Source: Edaphochlamys debaryana
Taxonomy: Eukaryota > Chlorophyta > Chlorophyceae > Chlamydomonadales
DNA: 64,000 bases
Direction of reading: 5' to 3'
Assembly: GCA_016858145.1 (NCBI GenBank)
Contig: JAEHOE010000007.1
Coordinates: 1,488,001 to 1,552,000, forward strand
Below the pieces are notes generated by a model that saw nothing but the letters and a program-made list of their open reading frames with translations, was not told the DNA's origin and did not search any database. Of the stretch, positions 32,680 to 62,015 are shown one piece after another. Every line of letters starts with the position of its first letter. Within the stretch, counting starts at the first letter, position 1. The position numbers were made by a program, and so were the translations under genes.

Positions 32680-35216
32680 TCAGCCCAGGCTGAGGCCGAA
32701 CACCTTGCAGGCCACCGCCGTAGTGCTGGCACCCAGCTGCCAGGACCGAGGGAGGGGAGGCGGGGAGGGAGGGAGGCATAGGGAGGTGAGCAAGCAGACT
32801 GGATCAGAAAGCAACTGTGCCTGGGCGCGTGGGTCTGCAGGCGATTGGGACGCGCGGCCTGCGGACCGTGGGATTGCACCCGGCGCTCCGCGCAATGCTT
32901 TCCCCACTCACCTCCTCCGGGGTGGTACCGAGAGCGTCCGCGGCGGCTTGGAGCACGTGGGGGAGTAGGGCGGGCTCGTTGCGACCCGGGCGGGCCTTGC
33001 TGGGCCTGAGGGAGGCAAGAGGCAGGTGGAATCGAGCGGCGGTCAGTCGGTCACGTGGCGTGGGCAAGGTGGCATCGCCGCATCGGGCGCTTTCCTCTCT
33101 CCCCCGTCCCCATCCATAAAACCCTTTCCCCTTCCGGTCCTCACTTGATGCTCCGCGGCACCAGGTACGGCGCATCTGTCTCGATCATGAGTCGATCACG
33201 TGGGATGTACGGCAGCAAAGCAGCAAGATCCGCGCCGCCGCGCTCGGGCCGGTCATCACAGATCCTGAGGGTGGGAAGAGAGGGAGGTGGCCCGGGAGAT
33301 GAAGGCTGTGTGCACGCACAAAGCAGTTTGGGCCCTGGGGCCCAACCACTCATGGCAGGCATTGCCGCAGGCTGGAAGCGGTACGGCAGCTACCTTCCCG
33401 TAGTTCCCGACAACCACCAGCCAGCACCCGCCCCCTAGCACGATGTTGTGCCCCTTCAAAGACAGCGGCCATCGCAGGCGTGTAGACGTAGTGAGGGCCG
33501 CCTCAGCCAGTTGTGTACTCAGGCGCTGCCACAATGCGATGCTGCATCCCGGGGACTCCCAGCCCGTGCTCACCAGCCCGTGATGCCGATGTACAGCCCC
33601 AGGCCCAGAAACAGATCCAGCTCCGCGCGGCTGCCCGTGAAGCAGTGCACCACGGCGGGCGCGGGCAGGGGCATGTGGCGGCTGGGGAAGGGCAAGATAT
33701 GGGGACGGCGGGTGTGGGGCCAAAGGGGTCCTGTTCAGCGAGGCGCAAAGCAAGCTGAAGGCAAGTTGTGAACCACGCTGAGGGCCCAGAAATCGACTGG
33801 CATGGCATGGGGGGCAAGGAATAGCGCCCGCACTCCCAAAGGATTGCCCCCGCAGGATTGAGGCAGGGTTGACACATCGCCGTTGGGGGCTGCGATAACG
33901 GTGCTGGGTGTGAGGTGCTGCGTGCCGCGAGGCCCCGGAGCCACCCACCTGAGGATCTCCGCGAACCGCTCCCCCGCGTCCCGGCAGTGCAAGAACAGCG
34001 GCAGCCGCAGCTCCTTAGCCAGCTCCACCTGCCGCTCAAACCACACCTCCTGCGGGGGGAAGCACAGGATCGAGAGGGGTGTGTGAGGACGGAACGGTCT
34101 GTTGGGTCGGTAGAATGGTGCACTCAGCCCGCCCCGCCCCCTGCGGCACTGAATGACCATCGCTTACACTCTAACAAACGCCAGGCACTTAGGTTTGAGC
34201 AAGCGCTCAACAACTGAGCTCTCAGGCGAAGCAGCAAGCCTTGGCAACCAGCCCAGCCGCCTTGCCCCCGGCAGACCCCGGCCCCCGAGCCCGGCCCGCC
34301 ACCCCGCTTCTGTCTGCCTGCCTGCACGTCTGGGGGGCTGTAGTTTCGGTTGTAGTCCAGACCGCACTCCCCTATCGCCACACAGCGGGGGTGGGCCGCC
34401 AGGCGCCGCAGGTCAGCCAGAGTGGTGGGCCCGCAGCCCTGGGGGGGAGCAGTCAAGGGCGTCTCGGGTCAGGATAGCAGAGCATTGTCACGGAGGAGCA
34501 TGACGGAACACTGCACAGAGTATATGCTGAAGAGCTGCCAGCGTCGGCGCTGGTAATGGTAGGGGTCCTGGTAGGGCGAGGCTAGGGTGCGAGCTGCGAG
34601 GCGAGACAGCCATCCAACCAGCCAGGGGAGCTCTCCCCTGCAGCCAACCGACCGCCAGGGCGTCAGGACGCCGCCAGACCCTCCGCCCTGCAGGCCCCCC
34701 ACACCTTGGCGTTGTGAGGGTGCACCCCCGCTGTAAAGCCCAGGTGGCAGCCAGAGGCGGCTGCCACGGGGCCCTCGCATAGCGCCTGGGCGGCAGCCGA
34801 GGTGGCGACGCAGATGCCCGTCACCACCAGGCCCCGCACGTTGGCTTCGGCGGAGCGGCGGAGGATGTCGGGCAGGTCCTGTGAGATGTATGTGTGGGGG
34901 GGCCGTGATGTATTGTCTGGGCGGTAGAAGCGGAGGCAGGCAGGTTCTGTTCAAACTGGGGGGCATCGGAAGGCACCAGCAGGGGGAATCCCCCCTGGCC
35001 TACCCTGATCCCCCCTGCTAACACGCCCCAGCTCGCCTTCTGGAAGCTATCGTCCATCAGGTTTACGCCGATGTCCACCAGTGGTACAGGCGAGGGAAAC
35101 GCCTGCGCCGCTCGCGCGACGAGCTCGCCTTGCGATGGCAATACCTTTCCTGTCCGAGTTCGCTTGTGCGTCCCCGCGGCCTTGGGCGAGCTGGGCGTCT
35201 CTATGGCTTCCGTCAT
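32680..35216 (-). CDS. TatD-family metal-dependent deoxyribonuclease, copy B
   Basis: Eight exons, 35216-35037, 34878-34705, 34438-34322, 34049-33949, 33681-33574, 33264-33145, 33005-32912, 32736-32680, total 951 nt (316 residues). Exons 2-8 have exactly the lengths of copy A. Catalytic motifs are intact: [53 protein letters not shown]. Differences from copy A are mostly at the N-terminus, which has an extra charged stretch ([16 protein letters not shown]), plus scattered conservative changes. Intron 1 again has the GC donor AAG|GCGAGC. An upstream ATG at 35267 adds 17 residues. Both copies look functional, with no frameshift or stop. Confidence 0.86.
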
Positions 35217-35267
35217 TGTCTGTATGATAGTGTCAGGGGCCGCAACGGTTGAAGCGTGCACCGACAT

Positions 35268-36640
35268 TTTTCGCGGCGAGGTTGTGGTTGTGAGCTTGTT
35301 TCTAGCCTGTTGCTGCAGAATGTTGAAGTGCACTGTGCAATGGTATTCTTGCAAGTGAAGTTATGTATAGTTAGATCAGCAATGTGCCCGTGGGCCCACA
35401 CCCCCGTGTGGGCCCACTACGAGTGGGCCCACCGATGAAGCTGCTGCCGCAACCGGCTGCCCGAAGGCCAGGGCCCTGGGCCCTGGGCCCGGGTATGGAA
35501 GCCGCCACCTGGCAAGGCAAGCCTTGACACTCTCCACGACCTCACATCAGTTTGGTACAGCCAGGAAGGTCGAGGCTGTCTGCGCGGCAATCTCCCCAGG
35601 GCCCAGGTCCAGGCCCAGAGACGAGGATGCGGCTACAGCGCCTCAGGCAGGACGCAGGAGGGGAAGCGGGGGGTCGCGCGGGTCGGCTGACTCGGCTCAG
35701 GTTAAGGCCATGTATCGGTCTGGCATAGGTTACACAGGAGCATCGTGTTGTCGCCCGCTGGGGTTCACCGCGTCTTGCTGCCCCGCACAGAGGCGAGCAA
35801 GGCGGCCGCCATTCCGGCAGCCTCGTCAGCTCCCCTTCCAGCCCTTATCCCACATTGCTTGCCAGCGGAGACACATTCGAGACTACAGGAGCACAAAGAT
35901 AGACAGCAAAGCAAAACATTCCTGCGCGTTGGCGCGGTCACTGATCATACCTACGGGACCCTACCTCAAATGCCCCGTCAAAATTCCCCACACGCAATTC
36001 ATACGCAGCTTACGCGAGCAGCATCTCACTTCTCACACACACATACACACACACGCCTCATACGCTCATGGGCGAGCAGCCCCTAATCCGCACCTGCGCG
36101 GCTGCGGATTCATCGCATCTCACCTGCGGTAACTGCGCACAACAGCACCGGAAACCTCACCCCCACCTGCTTTGACCCTTCTTTAATCACCGCCCGCCGC
36201 TCACCCAGACATCCCCCTCACCACCCCAGCTCGGTCTCAAGTGCACGCCCTCTGAGAGCCTCGCCCGCAGTCCACGTCCAGCCTCTCTCCTCCTCCCTTG
36301 CTTCGAAGGCCTTGCCGGCGAGCGCCGTCCCAAGCCCGCCGCGGAGTCCCTACCCAGCCCCCCTCCACACACCCTACAGGTAATCACTCCGCCTGCCCCG
36401 TGCGTCGGCACGTGGCCCCACCATCCCCAGCCCCTGGCCTCCGCTGCCCTCCAAGCACCCCCCAACCCACACCGGCCCTCCTACAGCCGCCGGCAGGTCC
36501 GCCACTACCAGAGCCCACAGTGCCACACCCCCAGCTCCCTCCACGGCGCCTGCCACACGCCGGCACCCTACGCCCTCGCGAGCGCCTCATCCTCAGCCGC
36601 TCAAGCCTCCCCCTCCCCCTCCTTCCACGCGTGCGCCTCC
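35268..36640. other. Intergenic region: TatD B upstream flank and CysRS 3' flank
   Basis: About 1.37 kb. The right part should be the 3'UTR of the cysteinyl-tRNA synthetase gene; the nearest minus-strand TGTAA is at 35730-35734. A short (CA)n-like stretch lies near 36036-36056. No convincing exon was found. Confidence 0.4.
35730..35734 (-). terminator. Candidate poly(A) signal TGTAA for the cysteinyl-tRNA synthetase gene
   Basis: TTACA on the plus strand, 907 nt beyond the stop at 36641. It lies in duplicated TatD flank sequence, so assignment is weak. Confidence 0.25.
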
Positions 36641-43717
<7,077 letters not shown>

Positions 43718-43996
43718 ACACGGTTGCGGGTTAGAACGACTGTGTGAAGGTCCGGGACCAACAAGCGATCAACGCGCGCTGACAGCGCCCTTTGGGTTTT
43801 GGCAAGGCCCACCACCCCCATGCCCGCGATGCCCCGCCCCAGCAGCTCCCTCCCCACGTCCGACCCCGCTTCCCCTTTCCCCGCCGCTAAGTTCTCCCCC
43901 GCACCCCGTCAGCACACACAACTGTCCGTGATCACAACAGTGCACATCCCACCTGCGGACGCGCCGAACTGATTGCACGGGTGGTTAGCCGCTAGA
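43718..43996. promoter_or_regulatory. Short divergent promoter region between CysRS and the plastid membrane protein gene
   Basis: Only 279 bp separate the two start codons on opposite strands, so both promoters and both 5'UTRs must fit here or overlap. No TATA-like box is evident. Divergent sharing suggests linked expression, which is inference. Confidence 0.5.
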
Positions 43997-46900
43997 ATGC
44001 AGTCACTCAAGCCCTGCGGTCTGAAGGGTCAACGGGCATTTGCTGGACAGCAGCATGGTCGGCCTGTGAGCGTCGGTCGACATGGCTCCGCTCGCGGCGT
44101 GGTCGTTCGCGCTGGACTCGACGAGGACGTCCTAGCCCGCCTACGTGCTGCGGAGGAGGAGGCAGCTCGCCTGCGCAAGGAGCTTGAGGCCGCACAAAAG
44201 CAGGTGTGCGAGGGAATGCCTCGGCGACAAGCAGGCGTCGCGAAGGGCGAACGGACTCTCCCATGGACTTCCACAAGCCTGATCAGCATGAGAAGATGGC
44301 CGGGCGCCAACCCAGATGCTTCTGCGACCGCAGGGCGGGGTCGCGGACCCCGTGGAGACCGGTCCCAAGCCTCGCATCGATGGCCAGGACGTCTCGCTGC
44401 GAGAGACTATCTGGGACGGTAGGGAATCCCGTACTCGTTCAGGGGGGTGGGGGGTCCTTGAGGCGGGTGCGCCCTGACGTGTGTGCGTGGGGGGCCGGGT
44501 TGCGTGTGTGGCTGCGGCTTGTGGCACCCGCCTGTGGCCCACACGCTACGCCTGACCAGCCCCCCATGCTTTCCCCGCCAAACCGCTCCAAGCTCTCTCT
44601 CAGCCTTCTCGGCTGTCAACCGGAGCCCCTGCCCCTGCGCCCGCCTTCCCGGCCCCCCCCCTAGACCCCTCCCCCGCCCGCTCCGCTCCACCACCCCACC
44701 CCCTCCACCCCCCTGCCCCCCCAGCCGGCAGCCCCCGCTCCACCTGGCTGTCTGAGAAGGACGTTGAGTTCTTCTCGGGGCCTGCGGGCATCAAGGAGGA
44801 GGACCCGTCCACGCAGGACCCGGAGTACAAGGCCACGGTGGGGCCCGGGCGGGGCCTGGGGAGGGCCTGAGGATGGCCTGCGCAGCGCCTGGGCCGAGCC
44901 TGGGGAGGGCATCGGGGGAGGGCATGTAGAGGAGGTCCCGAGAAGGTCCCCAGGTCCTGTAGCAGAAGGCATTGCTGGAGCAAACGGGCTGGGGCCTCGG
45001 GGGTTGGGAGGGGGGCCTGGAGCGGGTCAAGGCGATGAGGGTCAATGTTGGCCTGGAGTCAGTCCGCGCTGCCGGAAGCGGTACCGGGCGTGGGCAGGAT
45101 AGGGGCCGGCTGTGGGGCAGCAGGGCAAGAGGCACAAGCCTGGCGGGGACAGGGGACATGCACCCTTGGGAGGTACTACGCAGCGGAGCTCACACTGGGG
45201 CCGCGGGCCCTCATGGACGCACCAATGTGTGGGGAGATCGTGACATCGGGGGATGTGTCGTGGGGACAGTCACGGCCGTGCCCAGCAACCGGACCGCCAC
45301 CTTCATCCCCCACGTCCCTCCCTCCTCCTCTCGCCATCGCACGTCCGCAGGTCACGAAGCGCATCCTCATCGGCGCCGTGCTGACGGCGGGCCTGGGCGC
45401 ATTCGCTCTGGTGCGTGGGTCGGAGGCGGGGGGGTACTGGCGCAGTGCGGTAGCACTGGGACTTGCAAGGAGAAACCGGCAGCATGCAGGTGTGGGTCAT
45501 GGAGGGGCGGGTGCGGGCTGCGCAACTCGCAGCTGCTAGAGGCGGAGCGCAAAGGCGTCGAGTCCCCTCGTGCGAGCAGCGCCCGGTCTGCCGTGTCTCC
45601 CCCCCGCAGGTGCCCACCGAGGCCCTGCGGCCCAAGCCCTCCAAGCCCATGTACTTCTACCTGGTGCCCGTGCTGCGGGTGGAGGTGAGGGGTGGGGGGG
45701 TGGGGTGGAGGTGAGGGTGGGGTAAGGCGTGGAGGTGAGGGTGGAGGGAGGGGTGGAGGGAGGGGGATTGGACATGGGGTGGCAGGAGGGTGGGCGCTGG
45801 CATGCACAGGTCAAGGGTGCAGCGTCGTGATGAGCTGCTCCGGGTACCGTTGGCTTTGGCGATCGGGTGCAGGGGCTCTGCTCACGGGTGTCTTCGTCGG
45901 GGCCTCCGAGCGCAGCCGGTTCAGGCGGTATCGCCTCCGTCTCGACGGACGGGGGCTGTGCCTCCTGTCCCCTCGACTGCGCGCACGTTGCCCTGCCACG
46001 AACGCCCCACCCCCATCGTCAAGCGATCCCCCCTCCCCCACCCCACCCAGTCGCTGCTGTCCGAGTGCAAGGCCATCATCGAGGACGCGGACTGGCCCCA
46101 GCTGCGCCAGGCCCTCAACCGCATCGACGGTACGGCACCTAGCGATCCGCTTCTCCGCCTCAAACGCCCCGCGTTCCACGCTCCCTCCTCCCCTTACGCC
46201 CCCCGCGCCCCCTCCGCCCTCAGGCCCCCCCAACAACATCCGCACCAACCTGGACGCCATCATCGCACTCATCCCCGAGGCCCGCTCCGCCACCCGCGCC
46301 ACGGAGCTCAGCGCTGACCTGTACGAGTACCTGCGCAGGTGCGCGTGCGGTAGGGGGGGGGGGGTCGTGGGATGCTGGGATGCCGGGGGCCAGGGGACAG
46401 CGTTGAGGGGCGTGCAGGCCGTGCGGCGCACGGCGAAGGGGACACCCGTGCGCCCCAGATCGCTCCACCCACAACTACCGTCCCCCGCCCCCTCACTCAC
46501 GCGTTGTGACCATACGCACACAGCTTTCCCCGGCCCCCCCCCCCGCCCCCCCCCCCCCAGCCTGGACCCGAACGAGTACTTCGACATCATGGCCCGCTCG
46601 CTCACGTGGGAGGGGGTTGGTGGGAGGAGGAGGGCCAGGAGGAGGGGGCGTGAAAACTTGCAACGACGTAGCACGCTATTGTAGAGTTGGTGGCCGTGGG
46701 AGCTGGCTGGGGAGGGGGTAGGAAGCTGGAAGCCGGCATGAACTGCTCACCGGCGCCACACACGGTAACGCCACGCGCCTCCTCCCAGCGCACTGTCTGG
46801 ACCGGCCAGTACCCAACACGCACCACCGTCCCCCGCTCCCGCTCAGTAACCCCCTCAGTAACCCCTTCCCCTCCCCCTCCCCTTCCCTTCCCCCCCACCC

Positions 46901-47050
46901 TCGCCCCGCAGCGGCTCCCAGAACGCGCAGTTCTCGGCCTTCTCGCTTAAGGCGCTGGCGGCGGGGCAGGCCAAGCTGGCAGAGCTCCTGGCCCTGGTGC
47001 CGCAGGACCAGCTGGCGATCGCGCGGGAGCAGGTGTCGGCAGGCTACTAG
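43997..47050 (+). CDS. Conserved plastid (thylakoid-type) membrane protein of unknown function
   Basis: Nine exons, 43997-44203, 44334-44418, 44725-44837, 45351-45410, 45610-45684, 46051-46129, 46224-46338, 46561-46605, 46912-47050, give about 305 residues with matching phases. Residues 1-38 are rich in Gly, Arg and Gln and end VVVRA, a typical algal plastid transit peptide. A short coiled coil follows (ARLRAAEEEAARLRKELEAA). One membrane helix is visible in exon 4 (ILIGAVLTAGLGAFAL). The C-terminal half is alpha-helical (LLSECKAIIEDADWPQLRQA, PPNNIRTNLDAIIALIPEA, DLYEYLRSLDPNEYFDI, FSAFSLKALAAGQAKL) and resembles a conserved plant/algal thylakoid family with a PsbQ-like helical look. I cannot give a name. 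Exon 8 ends at a weaker donor (AC|GTGGGA). It is divergent from the CysRS gene. Confidence 0.75.
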
Positions 47051-47836
47051 GGCGCAGGCGCTGAGCAGCATCGGGGCTGCGGAGTCGGTTTGCACGGGGG
47101 AGGGCATGTGCGGGTGCGGTCCTGGGTGGGCAGGGGTGCATGGGCGGGTTCGTGTGGGGTTGGATGGAATGCGGGGGGGGGGAGAAGCGAGAGGCAGGCG
47201 CGGCCGATGCGCCCGGGCGGGGTCGAACCGAGAACTGTTGGGCATGTTTGGCGGTGGCGGGAGATGTTGGCTCCGGTGCAGGTTTGGAGGCAGGCTGTGG
47301 TGGGGTCTGCCTTCTGCAGGAGCCTGCAGGGGCGCGTGACTACCCTGAATACTGGGGTTGGCAATGCGGGGGTACGCACGGCTGAGGATGGATGTGGTGC
47401 GGGGAAAGAAGTCCGGACTGAGCTTGCGCTCAGGACAGGCCCAGGCATTAGCGCTGCACGAGGGGCTGCACACGGCCGGGCACGGGCGGTGGCAGAGCAA
47501 CATAACGGACTTGGCAAGAAGACGGAGTGTTGAGGGTGTTTCGAGCTGGTGAGGTCGAATATTGCGGAGGGCTGCGTGTTGGCCTATGGGATGCCCTGCA
47601 TACCCATGGGGGGACCAGTGGCCAGGGCGCAGAAGCACCGGACGACGAAGAGAACGTGTCATGTAGCTGCATGCAAATATCCTGGATAGTTAAGAAGAGG
47701 GTGGATGCCAGACGGCCGTGGCGCTCACATGCAACGTCTGCAGAGCCTGCTGAGGAGGCCCCTTCGATCATCGGGCTCCGCAAAGGGCCCCATCCCTGGA
47801 CACTCACTCCTGGGGCAGGGCGGGGCACGACCGCAA

Positions 47837-47871
47837 GACCGGGCAGGCTGTTTCGACCGGGCAGGCTGTTT
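47837..47871. repeat. Two-unit 18-bp tandem repeat
   Basis: GACCGGGCAGGCTGTTTC at 47837-47854 is repeated immediately, with the second unit complete to 17 bp (47855-47871). Confidence 0.85.
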
Positions 47872-48212
47872 CTGCGCTGCAGATTTCAGCTCGCGGCTTG
47901 CTCCTCCAGACCTTCATCTCTCTTGAGAGCTGAGCAGAATCACAGGTCCTCTCACGCACCCTGTCAGTACACGCGCACCTGCCGTTGCTTCCGGCTGCAG
48001 GTCCTGCTGGGCTGGGGCAAAGTACGGGGGCGGGTGGGGGCGGCTGACGGGGGCAGGAGCCCAGGACGGGGCGGGGCCAGGACAGACGACAGAGTGCAGC
48101 GAGGGGCCGAGGGCACGCAGCTCGCCGACCAGCCGGCCACCACGGCGGTACGCGCTGTGATAGCGGGAGGGCCCCCCGTTGCTGCGTTGGAGGCGCTGGC
48201 CGAGCGCGGTGG

Positions 48213-48217
48213 TGTAA
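48213..48217 (+). terminator. Poly(A) signal TGTAA for the plastid membrane protein gene
   Basis: First TGTAA after the stop at 47050, implying a 3'UTR of about 1.16 kb, long but not unusual for volvocine algae. Confidence 0.4.
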
Positions 48218-49385
48218 CATGGGGGAGCCGGGAGGGGCAGGGACACCATGTCGGACGCCTTGTCCCTCCTTGCCCGACCTTCAGTTCAAGTTGCTTGTGT
48301 GGGGCTGTGGCTGCCCACGCTTGGGTAGGGTGTTGGCTACGAGCCAGGCTCACGCACGAATGGAGGGTGGCGGCAGAAAGGGGACGTGCTGGGAGGTGGG
48401 TCGTGGGGGGTCGACCCTGGCGGGGAGCGCCGGGCCCACCCGACCTCGTCGGGTTAGCTGGCACGTGCGCGGGCACGAAGTCCCTGCACGCGCTCTCAAC
48501 GCGTAAGGAGCTACAAGCGCACGTGTACAAGCAACTTAAGCATCGAGCTTGGCCGCGGACCCGGATGCGCGACGTCGCGCACCTCCGGGCGACCGGTTGA
48601 CCACCGACCACTCTCGCAGAGTCTGCACAGCACTGCTCTACACAACTCAAGTTACCACCTTTGTCACTAGCGGTATCGCAAGCTTCTACTGCAACTCCCC
48701 AGACAAACCTTCCGCCCGGAAACGCATTCCTCCTCTTCTGTCGCTTGGGCTGTTAACGGATGAGACGACGGCCTTGAGGGAGCTCACGAGGCCTCGGTCG
48801 TTGAACTGGAGCCAGGTGCGCTCCGGCATGGCCGGCCTTTGGGCGCCCAGGCCTCGCGGCTCGGAATGCAGGAGCACCTAAGCTGCGGCCTGGGGCCGGT
48901 GTCGCTTGCACCGGTGGACCCTCTGATGGGGATGCCCCTCTGCGGCGCTCGCCGACGACCAAAGCTTGACCGCCCCCAATAGAAAGAACGGCGTGTATCG
49001 GTCCAATAGGGGGCTGCCGTGCGCGTACTTGAGCGCTGACCGGGTAGCACTTGATGCCCGCTGCGCCACCAAACCGCACGCCGTCTATGCCACCTTGTTC
49101 TCCACTGTGCAGCCTGCTCGTGACTGCATTCAGCGCCGCCGCTGTGCTTAGCGCTCTTTTGGTCTGATTCCCGCCGAGCGCTTCGCCTTTTTGCCCGCCA
49201 GGGGGCCACGGACGCTTAACTGGAGTACCCAGCCGCTGACAAGAGCGATGCACAAGCAGCTTGGTCAGCCTTTGACCGTTTTCCCGCCCACTCACCCGCC
49301 CACACAGGTTGGATGGCACGTCTCCACCTCCCACCTCCAGCACCCCCAGGCGCCCCCGCGGGGGCTGCCGCAAGCAGCTCGTACG

Positions 49386-49393
49386 TATAAATA
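49386..49393 (+). promoter_or_regulatory. TATA-like box upstream of the JmjC gene
   Basis: TATAAATA in an otherwise GC-rich region, 80 bp before the ATG at 49473. Position fits a TATA box with a short 5'UTR. Confidence 0.4.
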
Positions 49394-49472
49394 AAGCACA
49401 CGCCAAGTTAGGCGCGCCTCTGCGACGGGGCTCTCCCGCGTCTCTCACAGACGCTAGCAGCGCCCATCCTAG

Positions 49473-59879
<10,407 letters not shown>

Positions 59880-62015
59880 GGAAGGACCTCTGACTGGGTG
59901 GTGTTTCGAGGCGTCTTACAGGGGAGCCTGCCAGGGGGAGCGACCTAGGGAGGCGTTGAAGGTTGACGAGCTGGCGAGGGGGCGGGAGACCGCTTTGTGT
60001 AGGCACTGGTGAGCGATCAGCGCGGTGAGAGCTGTTGTGAAAAGCTGGTTAGGGCACCAAGATGAGGCTTGGTGGGCGATGGGTTGGGGATTGCGCGGTG
60101 CATGACAGCCTGATGTAGGTGTGCGGGATGGCGACAAGGGGTGCTGTTACTTGCATGGATGTCTGGTGGCGCAATGCTTATAGCCGCGCAACTGCGTCCA
60201 GTCCTCAGCTGAGTTTGCCCTGATTGCGACTGGGCCGACGGGATGGGTCCCTCAGGCGGGGCTGCGCGCGAAGGGAATGCAACTTGCGGAGGGCCCTTGG
60301 ACGAGGTTAATCTCAGCTCTCACGGGTGCTGGCGCGGCCGCTGACAGCATCGGGTTGGGACACGCAGCGGTGGACGCCTGCGCTGGCCTGCCTTGGCGTG
60401 GCGTGGCCTTGATAACTTGTTGTTGGCCGCTGCAGGGGCGATTGAGTGCTCCGAGTGCTACGTTGTGTGTGAGCTGTGAGGACAAGCCAAGGGCAACTAC
60501 GGGCCTGTCAGGAACCTGCTGAGTGCGTATCACTTCTTTGACTGCACAGTGCCGTACAGTGAGAGTCGACTGGCACGCGTATGCTTCCAGATACTGTGCT
60601 TCCCGGCGGTTCCACCCGCTCAGGCGTGCTGTGCCGCAAGGACACTTCCCAGTCACGACGCTTTCCGTGTCGCCTGGCGCGTTTGACGCTGGATGGAGGA
60701 AGGGGTGTGGGATGGGGTGCAGCGAGTCATGCGTATGCTGAGTGTTTAACACACACTGTGCCTCCTGAGTGCGTGTTGGATGGAGCGCTGGAGTCTGACT
60801 AGGGTGCTGCGAGCGCTTCTCAATGGGTTCGCCTGGTCCGCTGGCGGCGAAGCGCAGGGCTGCAAGAACACTGGTACGGTGCACTCGCCCGACTGACTGT
60901 ATGCCGTTTCATGCCATCCTTTGTAGCTTTCTTTGAGGCGCCTCTGCCGCAGCGAGAAGGCCCGGAAACAACGGCGAGGCAGGCTCTGCATCAGGGTTCC
61001 AGGCAGTGCGGGACAGGACGTGGACTGACGTGGGGGCTGCCTCGGGGAACGCTGTCGGGAACACGACTCACGCCCGGGTGGGGACTGCCTATGGCCTGGC
61101 ACTCACAGCGGTCACAGGAGGGCACGTAGCCCGCCCTCAGCACCGCCAGCACACACGTGTAGGGGCACACACGGCAAGCGACTGCGCCCTGGGCTGCGCG
61201 GCCTAAATGCGCAAGTCAGACAAAGTGCTTTCGGAAGCGGTGGGAGAGGTGGGAGCGGGAGCGGTTGGAACGGCGGGCGGCTCGCGAGTTGTGAGGACTC
61301 CACCTTTGCTAGCGACTAGCTGACGGCATTCTCCAGCTCGTTCATTCGGAGCGCGCGTCTCAGCCGCTGCGAGAGCCGCAACTACCACGTAGACTGCCGC
61401 GCGCCGTGCGCCACCGCTGCTCCTCGTCGCGTCCACGAGCTTCGCGCGATAGACTCAACCCAATGCCGGGGGCGTTTTGGGTGCCGTGCTGGGGGCGGCT
61501 GGCATCGACACCTTTCCCGAGCGGGCCGCGCTTGGCGCGGCCCCGAGGTAAGATTGGGAAACAGTGCGCCGTAGCGCATGAATGCAGGCCCCCCCCTGCA
61601 CGGGCGACCTCGTCGTGAACACCGGCCGATTGCACCCGACGCCCTAGTGCCCTACCCCAAAGTCCCAAACGGTTGCCCCAGGCTCAACGCGCCACTGCCT
61701 CTCTCGCGCGCAATCATAACTAACGCCAACCGATATCACAACAGGCTTGAACACTCATTGACGAATAGCTCCAAGCGTTGCCCGCTTCTCGTGTACACGC
61801 CTCGGTAACCCGGCCAGCCTGGGCCGGAAAGCCCCACCCGACACTTAGGCAACTGATGAGCACACCGTAAACATTGCTCCTTTAGGGAATTCGACCTCGC
61901 TTGCTCTTTTCAGATGAGCGTCCGAGCCTGGAGCCTGGAGCGAGCGTGCCGCGCTGCTGAGGCTGCCGTGGCGTAACGGGGACTCTTCAGGACGCTGCTG
62001 GCGTAGCCGGGAGGG
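59880..62015. other. Intergenic region between the demethylase and kinase genes
   Basis: About 2.1 kb holding the 3'UTR of the demethylase gene and the promoter and 5'UTR of the kinase gene. No TGTAA was found on the plus strand, so the transcript end is not placed. Open frames are short and lack motifs. Confidence 0.4.

Larger units (their letters stand above)
32126..35765. repeat. Segmental duplication, unit B (carries TatD gene B)
   Basis: Tandem partner of 28434-31885 in the same orientation. It includes 3' flank, all eight TatD exons, most introns and the upstream flank with the shared GTCGAGGCTGTCTGCGCGG word (near 31689 and 35571). Confidence 0.6.
47051..49472. other. Intergenic region: 3'UTR of the plastid protein gene and 5' flank of the demethylase gene
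   Basis: About 2.4 kb. A 357-codon open frame (47527-48600) is present but has no family motif, splice logic or upstream ATG context, and fits a long GC-rich 3'UTR. A poly(A) TGTAA is at 48213-48217 and a TATA-like box at 49386-49393. No gene is called. Confidence 0.4.

Noticed and set aside
47527..48600. 357-codon plus-strand open frame after the plastid protein gene
   Set aside because: No recognisable motif, mixed composition and position just before a TGTAA suggest 3'UTR. Stop-free frames of this size are common at this GC content.
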